Shown: positions 33,916 to 42,367 of the stretch, one piece after another
Numbering within the stretch: position 1 is the stretch's first letter
How the letters are laid out: every line of letters begins with the position of its first letter
Origin: DAIPKP01 sp964539095
GTDB lineage: Bacteria > Synergistota > Synergistia > Synergistales > Aminiphilaceae
Length of the DNA stretch: 64,000 bases
Direction of reading: 5' to 3'
Assembly: GCA_964539095.1 (NCBI GenBank)
Contig: CAZIFL010000012.1
Coordinates: forward strand, 1 to 64,000
Notes under the pieces: model-generated
What the model saw: only the letters and a program-made list of their open reading frames with translations
Database searches by the model: none
Told to the model about the DNA's origin: nothing
Made by a program: the position numbers and the translations under genes

Positions 33916-36021
33916 CTATTCTTTCAATAAATTATTTCCCCTGGTTTCTGCCTCAAGGAACTGGCGTTGGAAAAGTTCCTGTTTCATCGGGGGGGCGTAA
34001 AGAAAACCCTGAACACTTAAGGGCATGCAAAAAGAAGACAAAATGTGCTCTTGTGGTACTGTTTCCACTCCCTCCACCACAACATCGAGCCCCAGGCTAG
34101 CGCCGAGGGAGACGATGGATTTTAAAAGCGCCTGCGAACGACTGTCTTTATGTAAAGAAGTCATGAAGATTTTGTCTATTTTTAATTCTGAAGCCGGAAG
34201 GTTTTGGAGATATTCCAAGGAAGAGTAGCCCGTGCCAAAGTCGTCAATACTGATTCCCATTCCGCGGGAACGGAGTCTTTTCAAGAGAGAGAGAGTCTTG
34301 TGATCCATTCCTATAACAGAATTTTCCGTAAGTTCTAGGACAAGATTGTCCGGAGCGACACCGCTCTCTTCGAAAAGCGCATCCAGATACTCCTCTAAGC
34401 TGGGTTGAGCGAATTGCAGGGCAGAAATGTTGACGGAAACGTGGAAATTCCGGGCGTACGCTTTTTTCCAGAGTTTCATTGCGGTGAGGGCTTCCCTAAG
34501 AACCCACTTGCCGATAGGTATGATGGCGCCGGATTGCTCTGCCAAAGGGATAAATTCTCCCGGTAAGACGATTTTTCCCTGGCTCCGAAACTTCCAACGC
34601 AAGAGCGCTTCCACTCCAATAAGAGATTTTGTTTTAAGGTCTATCTTTGGTTGATAGAGTAAGAAAAGCTCATTTTCCTTAACGGCCCTTTGCAGTCCCA
34701 TTTCCAAGGATGCTTTATTACGGCGGGACAAGATCATGTCGAAAGAAAAAAAGGTCGGTTCGTTTCTCCGTTCTTCTTCGATTTGCCATCCAGCCGCAAT
34801 TTCCGCATAGGCGAGCAGCTTTTCGGGGGTGCGTCCATCCTGGGGAAAAGAGCTGATTCCTATGTTAATGGGATTTTGTATCTCCATCTCCCGGGGAAAA
34901 GCGTTAGGATGTTTTAACGTCTCTCTGATTTTTTGGGTTAACGGTAGGATCTGCTCTGCTTTATGGATGTTGGGAATTCCGAGAATCAGAACATTGCCCC
35001 CCACAGATGTTGCGATGAAATCCGAAATGGTCAGGTTTTCCTCAAGCTGGCGAACCATGGAAACAAGTGTGGAATTGTCGGAATTATCGCTGTGGTCGTA
35101 GAGATCGTTAAATTTTTTGACGCCGTGTAATTTTATATGCAAAACCGTGAGATGCGTCATGTCTGAGCCGTTGAAACTTTTTCCTCGCCTCAGCATTCCA
35201 GATAGAACATGTAAAAAAGAACGTTGATCAAATAAATCTTTTCTGCTTCTGCCGGCGTGCTCTTCCCCGGAGCTGGTGATATCGCAAAAAATGCCCACAT
35301 AGAGCGATCCCGTTTCGCTGGAGGAGCCGAGTTTTTCCAAAGAAAGATATTGTTGGTATGTTTCGCCGTTTTTACGTTTGTCCCAAACGCAACCCTTCCA
35401 GGAGCCGTATTTATTTAGAGAAGCGAGTATCTCTTCGCAGCGTGCGGAGTCCCGTTTTTCAGGAGAGAAAAGATTGTGGAAGGAACCTTCAATTTCGGCG
35501 TTCTCATATCCGGTAATGCGAGAAAAGTCGCGGTTTACATTGCTGATTCGGCCATCTTTATTAAAAATAAAAACAGCCTTCTGATTGGTAGGAAAAAGTT
35601 TTTTTTCGTGTTGATACGCGGCCTGCCACGCAGAAAAGTCTCTTATATAAAGAGAAAACGTTTCATTATCAAGAGCGATAATGCCTATCCCGTAAAATCC
35701 CGAGGGTATTTTTAAAAAAATCCCTGAAAAATAGCATTCCTCCAAAACGTTCTTTTGGATTCTTTGGAGCGCGTTTTTTAACCAGAAAGATAAAAAAATA
35801 GGGGTAAAAATATCCGACAAGCTTTTACCCACAAGCTCTCCTTCAAAAAAGGGGAAAAGGCGGTGCTTGCTCCATTGCATAATTGTTTCTGTTTTTGTGT
35901 TTACGGTAAAGGCTATCAAGGGGGGGAAGGGGGGAGTGATGCCTTCCTTCATCTCATAAGGAGAGTAGTCTCTCATTTCCATATTCAAAAAAGCACCCCT
36001 GCTTTCTCGGAAAAATTTCAT
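33916..36021 (-). CDS. PAS-(degenerate GGDEF)-EAL phosphodiesterase
   Basis: 701 residues with no membrane helix. An N-terminal region of about 150 residues leads to a PAS domain (about 150-250), then a diguanylate-cyclase fold in which the GGDEF signature is reduced to SVGGN. A C-terminal EAL domain follows from about 435: IGVEALLRW, NISALQF, ELTENSV, DDFGTGYSSL, KIDKIF, VVEGVE and QGFLY. The EAL catalytic residues are intact, so c-di-GMP hydrolysis is expected, with the dead GGDEF perhaps a GTP-binding regulatory site. Base use is AT-rich, like the EIIC-EAL gene. The ribosome site upstream of ATG 36021 is weak; a start at the second Met (about 35982) is possible. Confidence 0.85.
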   Translation of the reverse strand: MKFFRESRGAFLNMEMRDYSPYEMKEGITPPFPPLIAFTVNTKTETIMQWSKHRLFPFFEGELVGKSLSDIFTPIFLSFWLKNALQRIQKNVLEECYFSGIFLKIPSGFYGIGIIALDNETFSLYIRDFSAWQAAYQHEKKLFPTNQKAVFIFNKDGRISNVNRDFSRITGYENAEIEGSFHNLFSPEKRDSARCEEILASLNKYGSWKGCVWDKRKNGETYQQYLSLEKLGSSSETGSLYVGIFCDITSSGEEHAGRSRKDLFDQRSFLHVLSGMLRRGKSFNGSDMTHLTVLHIKLHGVKKFNDLYDHSDNSDNSTLVSMVRQLEENLTISDFIATSVGGNVLILGIPNIHKAEQILPLTQKIRETLKHPNAFPREMEIQNPINIGISSFPQDGRTPEKLLAYAEIAAGWQIEEERRNEPTFFSFDMILSRRNKASLEMGLQRAVKENELFLLYQPKIDLKTKSLIGVEALLRWKFRSQGKIVLPGEFIPLAEQSGAIIPIGKWVLREALTAMKLWKKAYARNFHVSVNISALQFAQPSLEEYLDALFEESGVAPDNLVLELTENSVIGMDHKTLSLLKRLRSRGMGISIDDFGTGYSSLEYLQNLPASELKIDKIFMTSLHKDSRSQALLKSIVSLGASLGLDVVVEGVETVPQEHILSSFCMPLSVQGFLYAPPMKQELFQRQFLEAETRGNNLLKE

Positions 36022-36575
36022 TTTTCATCTGATTTCTCTGCGAAACACTCTGTGTCATAATGAGCGTCGCCTCCACGGCATTCACGAGACGAAGGCGCCG
36101 ATATACTAAAGAGATGGGATAGCTCAATGCTATGGGACTCAATCATAATAACACCCTAAACTTGGAGCAATTTAGTGTTGAATCCTATTCTTTTCGTTTT
36201 TCCTTGTGTACGAATCACAAAAGATGTGTGGCGCGTCTTTACAGGCCAAGACATTTGACTATGATTGCTAACATGTTTTCGGCAATTGTTTTTTCAGAAT
36301 TTGCAACTAGTGAACACTGCTTAGGGGTATTTTCGGTGTTCGTGAGGAAATACAGAGGTGCTCCGGGAATGATGACGGAAGGGAGACACGCCTTGCCGCC
36401 GTCAACTTGCATGCAGTGTGATGGGTGGGGATCCCGTTCCCGAGATAGAATCTCCTACGTGTTGGGGGGCGAAACACGGGAGATAAAACAGCGTATACTT
36501 TAAGGGAAGGGGCTTCTTTTTCAGATGGAGGTATTTTAAGTTGTGTCGCCTAAAAGCTAGATACTATAAAATACA
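36022..36575. other. AT-rich divergent intergenic region
   Basis: About 550 bases between the EAL gene and the PucR-type regulator. It must contain two promoters. A 123-codon frame (36132-36503, plus) has no ribosome site, no recognisable content and a composition unlike real genes here, so it is not called. I see no hairpin or repeat worth naming. Confidence 0.35.
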
Positions 36576-37919
36576 ATGTGTGACTTAATGAAGAAAGGCT
36601 CCTTTTTTGATGCGAACTTTCACGCCATGGTACAAAAAATTATGCAGCGGGAAAATCTGAAAAAACCTGATGCCTACTGCCTTGTGGACGAAGAGGGGTT
36701 TTTTATTAAGTTTCATGCGTGTAATCCACAAAGGATGCCCCGGCTTCCCCAGCATTTCGAAGGGCATACCATCCACTCTTTATTTCCCCCTCACCTTTGC
36801 CCGAGTATGCTTTTTCATATCCGCATGGCAAGCCGAGAAGATAAGCTTGTATCCATTGTTCACGAACTCAAGAGTCCGTCGGAAACAGAGTCGGAAGCGA
36901 TCTTTCATGTTGTAGCGAGCCTTTTCCGCACGCCTTTTTTGTGGGGTTCCAAACGTGTACTGGCGGGTTTTTTTCTTGTGCTCAGCATAGAGAAGCCTTC
37001 AAAAGCAAGGAACGACTCTCCCGGAGAGCCCTTTATGCCCCAGGATAAATATTTTCATTTCTGTCGCACTAAGCTCATGCAAAGAATCCTGAGTGACAAT
37101 CTCTCTCTTTACCCCAAGGATCGTGAGACTCTGTATTCCTTTGGTATTAGCGAAACGACACCCCTTTTTACCTGCTTTATCTGTGAACCTCTGCATGAGA
37201 ATCCGTACATATGGGCCGGGAATTACTCCGAAGAATATCTTCTCTCACTGTATTCCTGGCAAAGCAGCGTTGTGCGGTACCTGAACGAAGAGGGGAGAAT
37301 TTTTTCGTGGTGTTATTCCGAAGGTGTGGGATTAATCTTTCCCTTTACCAGAGAAAATCTAACCTATTCAAACCCGAAAAACGAAAGTTTTCAGGTGGGA
37401 GAAGCCATTCTCAATACCCTGCGCTACATCCTCCCCCAAAAAAAGTTGACTTTGGGTATTGGGGGGAAGCCGTGTACCCTGGCAGAAATTCGCACTTCTC
37501 TTCAACAAGCGCGTAAGGCGGCCTATGGCGGACTTTTCGGACTTGACGGGGTGGTGTTCCATTATCAGGATCTGGGGTACGGGCTTTTACTGAATCAGAA
37601 GCCCCATGAAGAAGATGTCTTTATAGAAAACATGCTGCAGCCGTTACTTCCTCAAGAATGCGAGAAGCCGGAATTACTTTTAACCTTAGAGGCCCTGCTC
37701 GAAAAAAACTCTCTTGCCGAAGCGGCCCAGCAGATGCATGTCCACATCAATACCATAGGGTATCGCAAAAAACAGATTGAGACACTCCTGATGGTGGATT
37801 TGAACGATAGCCGAACCAAGGCAAACCTTCTCTTTGCTGTTAAGTCCTGGAAAATTCATCGTATAAATAAATTCCATGAAGATGCGTTGCTTCCTTCAGA
37901 TTCACTGCGGGTGCTGTAG
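36576..37919 (+). CDS. PucR/CdaR-type transcription regulator
   Basis: 447 residues. The C-terminus carries the PucR-type helix-turn-helix: LLTLEALLEKNSLAEAAQQM, then HVHINTIGYRKKQIETLL. Ahead of it lies a GGDEF-related central region as in CdaR proteins (TLGIGGKPCTLAEIRTSLQQARKAA). The first 150 residues are an unassigned sensor, possibly PAS-like. Such regulators respond to small metabolites such as purines, sugar acids or amino acids. A start at ATG 36588 is as good as 36576, since neither has a clear ribosome site. It faces the binding-protein gene at 38060 and may control it. Confidence 0.8.
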   Translation: MCDLMKKGSFFDANFHAMVQKIMQRENLKKPDAYCLVDEEGFFIKFHACNPQRMPRLPQHFEGHTIHSLFPPHLCPSMLFHIRMASREDKLVSIVHELKSPSETESEAIFHVVASLFRTPFLWGSKRVLAGFFLVLSIEKPSKARNDSPGEPFMPQDKYFHFCRTKLMQRILSDNLSLYPKDRETLYSFGISETTPLFTCFICEPLHENPYIWAGNYSEEYLLSLYSWQSSVVRYLNEEGRIFSWCYSEGVGLIFPFTRENLTYSNPKNESFQVGEAILNTLRYILPQKKLTLGIGGKPCTLAEIRTSLQQARKAAYGGLFGLDGVVFHYQDLGYGLLLNQKPHEEDVFIENMLQPLLPQECEKPELLLTLEALLEKNSLAEAAQQMHVHINTIGYRKKQIETLLMVDLNDSRTKANLLFAVKSWKIHRINKFHEDALLPSDSLRVL

Positions 37920-37995
37920 AAATGCGACAGGAGATAGCCCGTTGCATCCAGATCCTCCTAGCTAACGTGGGACATGCTTTTTCTCGCCAAAGTTG

Positions 37996-38023
37996 TTGAA
38001 TTTTATGGAAGATACGGTATAAT
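37996..38023 (+). promoter_or_regulatory. promoter of the binding-protein gene
   Basis: TTGAAT (37996-38001) and a perfect TATAAT (38018-38023) lie 16 bases apart, ending 36 bases before the coding start. The interval holds AAGGGGGG as ribosome site. Confidence 0.7.
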
Positions 38024-38059
38024 AAAAAATGCAGAATATTTTTTAAGGGGGGCGTTTGT

Positions 38060-38812
38060 ATGAAGTTTGCCGGAAGAATAGCGGTGCTGTTGGGGTGTTT
38101 CTTTTTCCTCGTTACCGGAGCTTTTGCGGGAGGAATTGAGGGTATCCGTTTCATGACCGAGGAGTACCCTCCCTTCAACATGAGCAATGCCGATGGCCTG
38201 GCCACGGGGATTGCGGTGGATGTTCTCGTAGGGATGTTTGAGAGGCTTGGAGTCTCCAAGACTGCCGCGGATGTCGAGGTGCTCCCCTGGGCGAGGGGCT
38301 ATAAAGAGGTACAGGAGAAGCCGAATACCGCTCTTTTCTGCATGACCCATACGCAGGAGCGGGATCCCCTCTTTACCTGGGTCGGGCCTGTGGCTCCCAC
38401 ACGCATCTCCGCCTTTGCCCTGAAGAGCAGGGGGCTCACGATTAACTCTCCCGAGGAGATGCAGGATCTCGCGGCGGCGGTAATTCGAGATGATGTCGGG
38501 GATGCTCTCGCTCAGGGGGCTGGAATCAAGAATATTGACCGTGCCGCCACGAACGACCAGAACATCAAAAAGCTTAACGCCGGTCGGGTGGATATCTGGA
38601 TTTATGAAGAGAGCGTGGCTCAGTGGCAGATAAAGGATTTCGGCTTCAATCCCGAAGACTACGAGGTAGTCTATGTGCTCAGCAGTGCCGAACTAGACTA
38701 TGCTTTCCATAAGGATACGGACACCGCTCTCATTGAACAGCTTCAGAAGACTCTGGACGACATGAAGACGGACGGATCCTACCAGGCTATTCTCGACCAG
38801 TACCTCCGCTGA
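38060..38812 (+). CDS. periplasmic solute-binding protein (family 3)
   Basis: A 250-residue protein with a 23-residue signal peptide (core VLLGCFFFLVTGAFA). The mature sequence starts IEGIRFMTEEYPPFN, the standard SBP_bac_3 opening, followed by GIAVDVLVGMFERLG, LFCMTHTQERDPLF and AFHKDTDTALIEQLQKTLDDMKTDG. It binds a small polar solute, usually an amino acid or organic acid. No permease or ATPase is adjacent, so it may feed a distant transporter or serve a chemoreceptor. The decayed copy at 31521 lies beside a chemoreceptor gene, which fits the latter idea. Confidence 0.88.
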   Translation: MKFAGRIAVLLGCFFFLVTGAFAGGIEGIRFMTEEYPPFNMSNADGLATGIAVDVLVGMFERLGVSKTAADVEVLPWARGYKEVQEKPNTALFCMTHTQERDPLFTWVGPVAPTRISAFALKSRGLTINSPEEMQDLAAAVIRDDVGDALAQGAGIKNIDRAATNDQNIKKLNAGRVDIWIYEESVAQWQIKDFGFNPEDYEVVYVLSSAELDYAFHKDTDTALIEQLQKTLDDMKTDGSYQAILDQYLR

Positions 38813-38895
38813 TAGAGTCACAAAACAAGACGTAGCGCCAGGCAGCAAAAGGTGAAAACGAAAGAGAGGGGCTAAGGGAGCCCTTCGGAATATCC

Positions 38896-38925
38896 AAAAG
38901 CCCCGGAGATCTTTCCGGGGCTTTT
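38896..38925 (+). terminator. terminator after the binding-protein gene
   Basis: AAAAGCCCCGGA and TCCGGGGCTTTT form a 12-base-pair stem with a 6-base loop, ending in T residues. It is bidirectional in form and isolates the attenuator-like element that follows. Confidence 0.85.
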
Positions 38926-38992
38926 CTATTTCTAAAAAAATCTCTCAAAAAGGCTTATCAAAAGCAAAGTGCCCTAAAAGCTCACAAACTGC

Positions 38993-39021
38993 TTGACAAA
39001 AAGGGATGAGCGTACTATCAT
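38993..39021 (+). promoter_or_regulatory. strong consensus promoter of the leader-peptide element
   Basis: TTGACA (38993-38998) and TATCAT (39016-39021) are exactly 17 bases apart. AAAGGAGGGG lies about 35 bases downstream, directly before the 28-codon frame. Confidence 0.75.
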
Positions 39022-39076
39022 GCCTCCCAATATCAGTAAAAAGCTTTTGGTATGCAAAAGGAGGGGAGTTCCCGTG

Positions 39077-39163
39077 ATGCTGTCGAAAATGAATGTTGTA
39101 GCTCTCATTATTATCGTAAGCCTTATTACGTGTGGGTTCCCTCCCGGAGCGGCCGTCACGTAA
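39077..39163 (+). CDS. 28-residue Val/Leu/Ile-rich leader peptide
   Basis: ATG 39077 (or GTG 39074) follows a strong ribosome site (AAAGGAGGGG). The peptide contains NVVALIIIVSLITCG, where ten of fifteen residues are Val, Leu or Ile, then GFPPGAAVT and TAA. This resembles leader peptides of ilv-type attenuators, in which a stall at branched-chain codons prevents termination. A terminator stands 21 bases after the stop. A short secreted or membrane peptide is the alternative. Confidence 0.65.
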   Translation: MLSKMNVVALIIIVSLITCGFPPGAAVT

Positions 39164-39219
39164 GTGGCGTATACCCGCAAAACCGGGCCGGGACCCACAA
39201 AGGGTTCCGGCCCTTTTTT
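39126..39219 (+). promoter_or_regulatory. transcription attenuator
   Basis: Three competing structures are visible. TTACGTG (39126-39132) pairs with CACGTAA (39157-39163). GGGTTCC starting near 39134 can pair with GGGACCC (39190-39196). The terminator is a perfect 12-pair stem, GGGCCGGGACCC (39185-39196) with 39202-39213, then six T residues. The middle pairing excludes the terminator, which is the logic of amino-acid attenuators. Downstream there is only a residual frame of about 15 codons (39243-39291, ending IAEVLQKHFEAAKN) and a 54-codon gene. Confidence 0.65.
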
Positions 39220-39364
39220 ATACTTCTTTGAGCCAGGGAGGTGACGTATCGCCGAAGTACTGCAAAAACACTTTGAGGCGGCAAAAAACTAAAGGCCATG
39301 TTCCGGAAAACCGAAACAATACGCCCGGGGCATGAGAGATCAGAAAAGAAGGGAAGAGGTTATT

Positions 39365-39529
39365 ATGACGAGAGAAAAACGATTTGTGGCGGGATATCCT
39401 ACGGAGAAGTGCACTGGTTCTACAGAGAAGGAAGCCCTCTCCTTCGATTTCTACGGGGCTACCCCGGAGAAGAAGGAGAAGGATGTTCTGGAGATGGCCT
39501 GGAGGGGTCCCTTCGAGGGATACCGCTAA
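39365..39529 (+). CDS. 54-residue hypothetical protein
   Basis: A small charged protein from ATG 39365 with GAAGAGG upstream. It has one Cys (YPTEKCTGS), a Lys/Glu-rich centre and no membrane segment or signal peptide. It lies between the attenuator terminator and another terminator at 39568, so it may be the gene the attenuator now controls. The family is not recognised. It could also be a degraded gene end. Confidence 0.45.
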   Translation: MTREKRFVAGYPTEKCTGSTEKEALSFDFYGATPEKKEKDVLEMAWRGPFEGYR

Positions 39530-39567
39530 GGTGCATTCTTTGCGCACTTCTCTACGGTGCGGATTCA

Positions 39568-39612
39568 GACCCGGAGTTTCTCCCTCATTGGGAAGGAACT
39601 CCGGGTCTTTTT
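39568..39612 (+). terminator. intrinsic terminator after the 54-residue gene
   Basis: GACCCGGAGTT (39568-39578) and AACTCCGGGTC (39597-39607) pair perfectly and run into five T residues. Confidence 0.85.
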
Positions 39613-39728
39613 GTGAAAAGAATAAAAAAAGCCTTGACGCTTTCCTTGGGAAAGGATACAAAAGTAAAAGGGTTCTATGTTGGACTCTGAGTAACAGGAA
39701 ATAATTAGGAAGAATGGAGGGAAAGCGG

Positions 39729-40268
39729 ATGGGAAAGAGAATGGAAGATCGGGGATGGAATCCCTATATTGCAGGGGCGTTGCTGGGGTTGCTCTCCATA
39801 GCCTCGGTTTATGCCACCACACTCTGGATGGGAAAGACCAACTACCTGGGGGCTTCCACCACTTTTGTTCGGGCGGCGGGGTATATTGAGCAGATGGTCT
39901 CTCCCGAAAGGGTGGGGGCGAACGAGTACTTTACCAAGACCAAAATCAAGGTGGATTGGCAGTTTATGCTGATAATAGGGGTTCTTCTGGGAGCCTTCGC
40001 AGCCTCTCTAACGGACAAAAGCTTCAAGAGTGAAATGGTCCCGCCCATCTGGAAGGAGCGTTTCGGCCCTTCAACCTTCAAGCGTGCTCTCGGGGCCTTT
40101 GCCGGGGGTGTGGTGGCCATGGTGGGGGCCCGTATGGCCGATGGATGCCCCAGCGGGCACGGCCTGAGCGGTATGATGCAGCTTTCGGTAAGCGCCTTTA
40201 TCGCTCTTCCCATGTTCTTCTTAGTGGGGATTCTCGTGGCTTCGCTGGTTTACGGAAGGAGGTCCTGA
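39729..40268 (+). CDS. YeeE/YedE-family sulfur transporter, first half
   Basis: A 179-residue membrane protein from ATG 39729, seven bases after GGAGGG; ATG 39714 is less well placed. About five helices carry GADGCPSGHGLSG-like signature residues (read here as ARMADGCPSGHGLSGMMQ) near the end, the conserved Cys site of YeeE (TsuA) proteins that move thiosulfate or other reduced sulfur. Full-length members have about 350 residues, and here the protein is split into two genes four bases apart. It works with the next gene product. Confidence 0.82.
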   Translation: MGKRMEDRGWNPYIAGALLGLLSIASVYATTLWMGKTNYLGASTTFVRAAGYIEQMVSPERVGANEYFTKTKIKVDWQFMLIIGVLLGAFAASLTDKSFKSEMVPPIWKERFGPSTFKRALGAFAGGVVAMVGARMADGCPSGHGLSGMMQLSVSAFIALPMFFLVGILVASLVYGRRS

Positions 40269-40272
40269 TATC

Positions 40273-40803
40273 ATGACTACCGAGCAGATTCTGGGACTCG
40301 TAACGGGGATACTCTTCGGCTTTCTTCTGCAGAAGGGGAGGGCTCTTCGCTTTGAAAAACAGGTGGGGGCGTTGCTCTTTCGGGATATGACCATTATCAA
40401 GTTCATGTTCTCTGCCATCTTCGTGGGGATGGTGGGGATCACGTTTCTCTCTCATGCGGGTATTATTGCCCTCAGCCATAAAACCGCCAATCTCGGGGCT
40501 CTTCTTGTGGGAGGGGCTCTTTTCGGGGGGGGCTGGGCTCTTCTGGGGTTCTGTCCCGGCACATCTCTGGGGGCTCTCGGAGAGGGGCGGTGGCACGCCC
40601 TCTTTGCCATAGCGGGGATGATCGCAGGGGCCGCTCTCTACGCGGAGCTGTACCCCTTTTTCAAGACCACCGTACTCGCCTGGAAGGATCTGGGAAAGAT
40701 CGGCCTGCCGGAGATGCTGGGGGTCTCCCCCTGGATGATAATCGGAGGCTTCGGCCTTTTCGCTCTCCTACTCTGCGGCTGGTTCGAAAAGAAGGGAATC
40801 TAA
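40273..40803 (+). CDS. YeeE/YedE-family sulfur transporter, second half
   Basis: A 176-residue membrane protein with GGAAGGAGG before ATG 40273. It has about four to five helices, with GAALFGGGWALLGFCPGTSL carrying the second conserved Cys and GEGRWHALFAIAGMIAG following. It complements the 179-residue partner to make a complete transporter for thiosulfate or a similar sulfur compound. A terminator stands directly downstream, so these two genes form their own transcript. Confidence 0.82.
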   Translation: MTTEQILGLVTGILFGFLLQKGRALRFEKQVGALLFRDMTIIKFMFSAIFVGMVGITFLSHAGIIALSHKTANLGALLVGGALFGGGWALLGFCPGTSLGALGEGRWHALFAIAGMIAGAALYAELYPFFKTTVLAWKDLGKIGLPEMLGVSPWMIIGGFGLFALLLCGWFEKKGI

Positions 40804-40815
40804 GAGATCTCGCAG

Positions 40816-40857
40816 ATAAGGGTTCTGCCCCCGCATGGGGGTGGAACCCTTATTTTT
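40816..40857 (+). terminator. terminator after the YeeE pair
   Basis: ATAAGGGTTC/GAACCCTTAT outer arms plus an inner CCCCC/GGGGG stem, followed by a run of T residues. Confidence 0.9.
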
Positions 40858-41040
40858 TGCCGTCAGCAGCGATGACTCTGCTTCATAGAGGAGCACTCCT
40901 TCATCATCTCCTGGCTCCATATTTCTCAGCCACCTTTCGGATGAAATCCACACCTTTTTCCCCAGCATTTTGATGACCTCCCTCCGTGCCCTGTATCTAT
41001 TATATGCTTAGATGGAATAAAAATAATCGGGGCTTGACAA

Positions 41041-41273
41041 GGCTACGGTGTTTGTAGTAGGTTGATTAAAGTTGCTCTACGGGCGGGCTTGACGAAACGA
41101 GTCACTTGCCAAACCTTCCGGCATCCTTCGCGACGTATTTGGCCGAAGGGGGCTATGCTGTTCGGGCCGTTCAAGAATTGTTGGGGCACAATGATGTGAT
41201 CACTACCATGATCTGCGCCCATATCCTTAACCGCAGTCCGTCGGGTGTCCACAGTCCCACGGATGGGCTTTGA
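41041..41273 (+). pseudogene. frameshifted remnant of an integron-integrase-like tyrosine recombinase
   Basis: One frame gives LIKVALRAGLTKRVTCQTFRH, the HxxR part of a tyrosine recombinase. A single missing base near 41120 shifts the rest to another frame, SFATYLAEGGYAVRAVQ then ELLGHNDVITTMICAHILNR, ending SPTDGL and TGA at 41271. The LLGH box and final NRxxxGVxSP...DGL are like IntI and its close relatives. The catalytic Tyr of the usual MIYTHV motif is replaced by Cys (MICAHI). Only about 75 C-terminal residues remain, so the enzyme is dead. Confidence 0.75.
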
Positions 41274-41637
41274 GAAAAAGGTTCTTATGCTGATTGATCT
41301 GGTTACTGTCAAGTGTTAAATTGCCCGTGTCTGACAGTTTGAGAAGAATTCATGGCTTTGAAAATTAGAGTTCTATGACGATAGTCTGACCTTGACTAAT
41401 TTTTGGGGCAATTAGCTCTCGTCTATTATAGGGTTTGAAATACATTGCTCCAAATAGTCGTGATGATGTTTGTGTCAGCGGGGAAAAAAGTTCTCCATCA
41501 AAGGCCAGAGAAATCGAAACTATTTGGTATGATCAAGCAAAACAGAGAGGCGAAGAATTGCCTTGGCCGCGTAGAAGATACCACTTAACAACCGCATCAA
41601 CTTGGACTGGCAAAGCCGCAGAAAGGGATGGTAACAA
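41274..41637. other. AT-rich spacer in the mobile-element scar
   Basis: About 360 bases with no supported gene. CTGTCA near 41306 and TGACAG near 41333 form a small inverted pair. A 68-codon frame (41435-41641) starts with TTG, has no ribosome site and an odd composition, so it is not called. I searched by eye for a cassette recombination site and did not find a convincing one. Confidence 0.3.
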
Positions 41638-42021
41638 ATGACTATCAATTGGACAATTATGATTCCTTCAAGTTTGGTGATCTTAGGGTGGTTTATCGCC
41701 AACGGGCTTACAGCCCGACGAGAGTTGCTGAACAAGAAACGCGAGATCAGAGTTGGTTACATGATAGAGGCATACAGAAGGATATCCTCAGCAGCGAACA
41801 GGTGGGAAGAAAGTACTTCCGAGGCTCGAAAGAGGGACGTTGAGTCAGCCGTGCAGGACATTCAGTTGCTCGGGAACGCAGAACAGATGGCGGAACTGAA
41901 GAAGGTTCTTGACGGCGGAAATGATTTTACGTCGACCCTTGAGGCGCTAAGGCGAGAGCTGAGGGAAGAACTTGATCTGAGCCCGGCTTCTGGTCCACTG
42001 AAGATCTACAGACTTGAATGA
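41638..42021 (+). CDS. membrane-anchored accessory protein of unknown function
   Basis: A 127-residue protein with one N-terminal helix (WTIMIPSSLVILGWFIANGL). A cytoplasmic helical domain follows: RRELLNKKREIRVGYMIEAY, IQLLGNAEQMAELKK and LRRELREELDLSPASGPLKI. AAGGGATGG lies upstream of ATG 41638. I recognise the pattern from short hypothetical proteins found in variable regions and gene cassettes of many proteobacteria, but no function is known. Its placement between an integrase remnant and a truncated transposase supports recent transfer. Confidence 0.7.
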   Translation: MTINWTIMIPSSLVILGWFIANGLTARRELLNKKREIRVGYMIEAYRRISSAANRWEESTSEARKRDVESAVQDIQLLGNAEQMAELKKVLDGGNDFTSTLEALRRELREELDLSPASGPLKIYRLE

Positions 42022-42081
42022 TGTGGTTTAATGGCAACGGACACCCCATAAAGAGTCACGAAGAAAGGAATGAGGTGTACG

Positions 42082-42303
42082 ATGAGCGTAAACCACAAGA
42101 GACCAAACTACACGAAAGAATTTAAGGAAGAAGCGATAAATCTGGTTTTGAAGCATGACTATACCTGCCACGAAGCGGGACGGCGCCTTGGAGTAGCCCC
42201 TTCTAGTGTCATCGGCTGGGCACGGCTCCAGAACCGGGAGGAAAAGGAGACAGCCGAAACAGGAAGAAAAATCCTCCTTGCAAAAGCTCTTTTTTTGTGG
42301 TAG
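42082..42303 (+). pseudogene. truncated IS3-type transposase OrfA
   Basis: ATG 42082 has GAGGTG upstream. The 73 residues carry the helix-turn-helix of IS3/IS911 OrfA proteins: YTKEFKEEAINLVLKHDYTC, then HEAGRRLGVAPSSVIGWARL. The leucine-zipper half and all of OrfB are gone. The frame ends in unrelated sequence (KALFLW) that coincides with the pyrimidine promoter. The bases just before, TGTGGTTTAATGGCAACGGA (from 42021), may be the left end of the element. The insertion has been cut at its right side. Confidence 0.75.
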
Positions 42304-42306
42304 AGT
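42278..42306 (+). promoter_or_regulatory. promoter of the pyrimidine operon
   Basis: TTGCAA (42278-42283) and TAGAGT (42301-42306), spaced by 17 bases. The -35 box lies inside the transposase remnant. Confidence 0.65.
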
Positions 42307-42325
42307 ACCCGCCAGCGCAAAAAAG

Positions 42326-42360
42326 CCTTTAAATCGGGTCCCGTGAGGCCCGGAAGGAGG
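42326..42360 (+). promoter_or_regulatory. PyrR-binding stem-loop in the pyr leader
   Basis: A CCTT/AAGG lower stem, a purine-rich internal loop, an upper CGGG/CCCG stem and the loop TCCCGTGAGG match the PyrR recognition element (consensus UCCnGnGAGG). With UMP, PyrR binding here should favour the terminator at 42491. The same AAGG strand overlaps the ribosome site (AAGGAGG) of the leader frame. Confidence 0.75.
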
Positions 42361-42367
42361 AGATGTC

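Noticed and set aside
36132..36503. 123-codon plus-strand frame in the intergenic region
   Set aside because: No ribosome site, no family likeness and atypical residue content.
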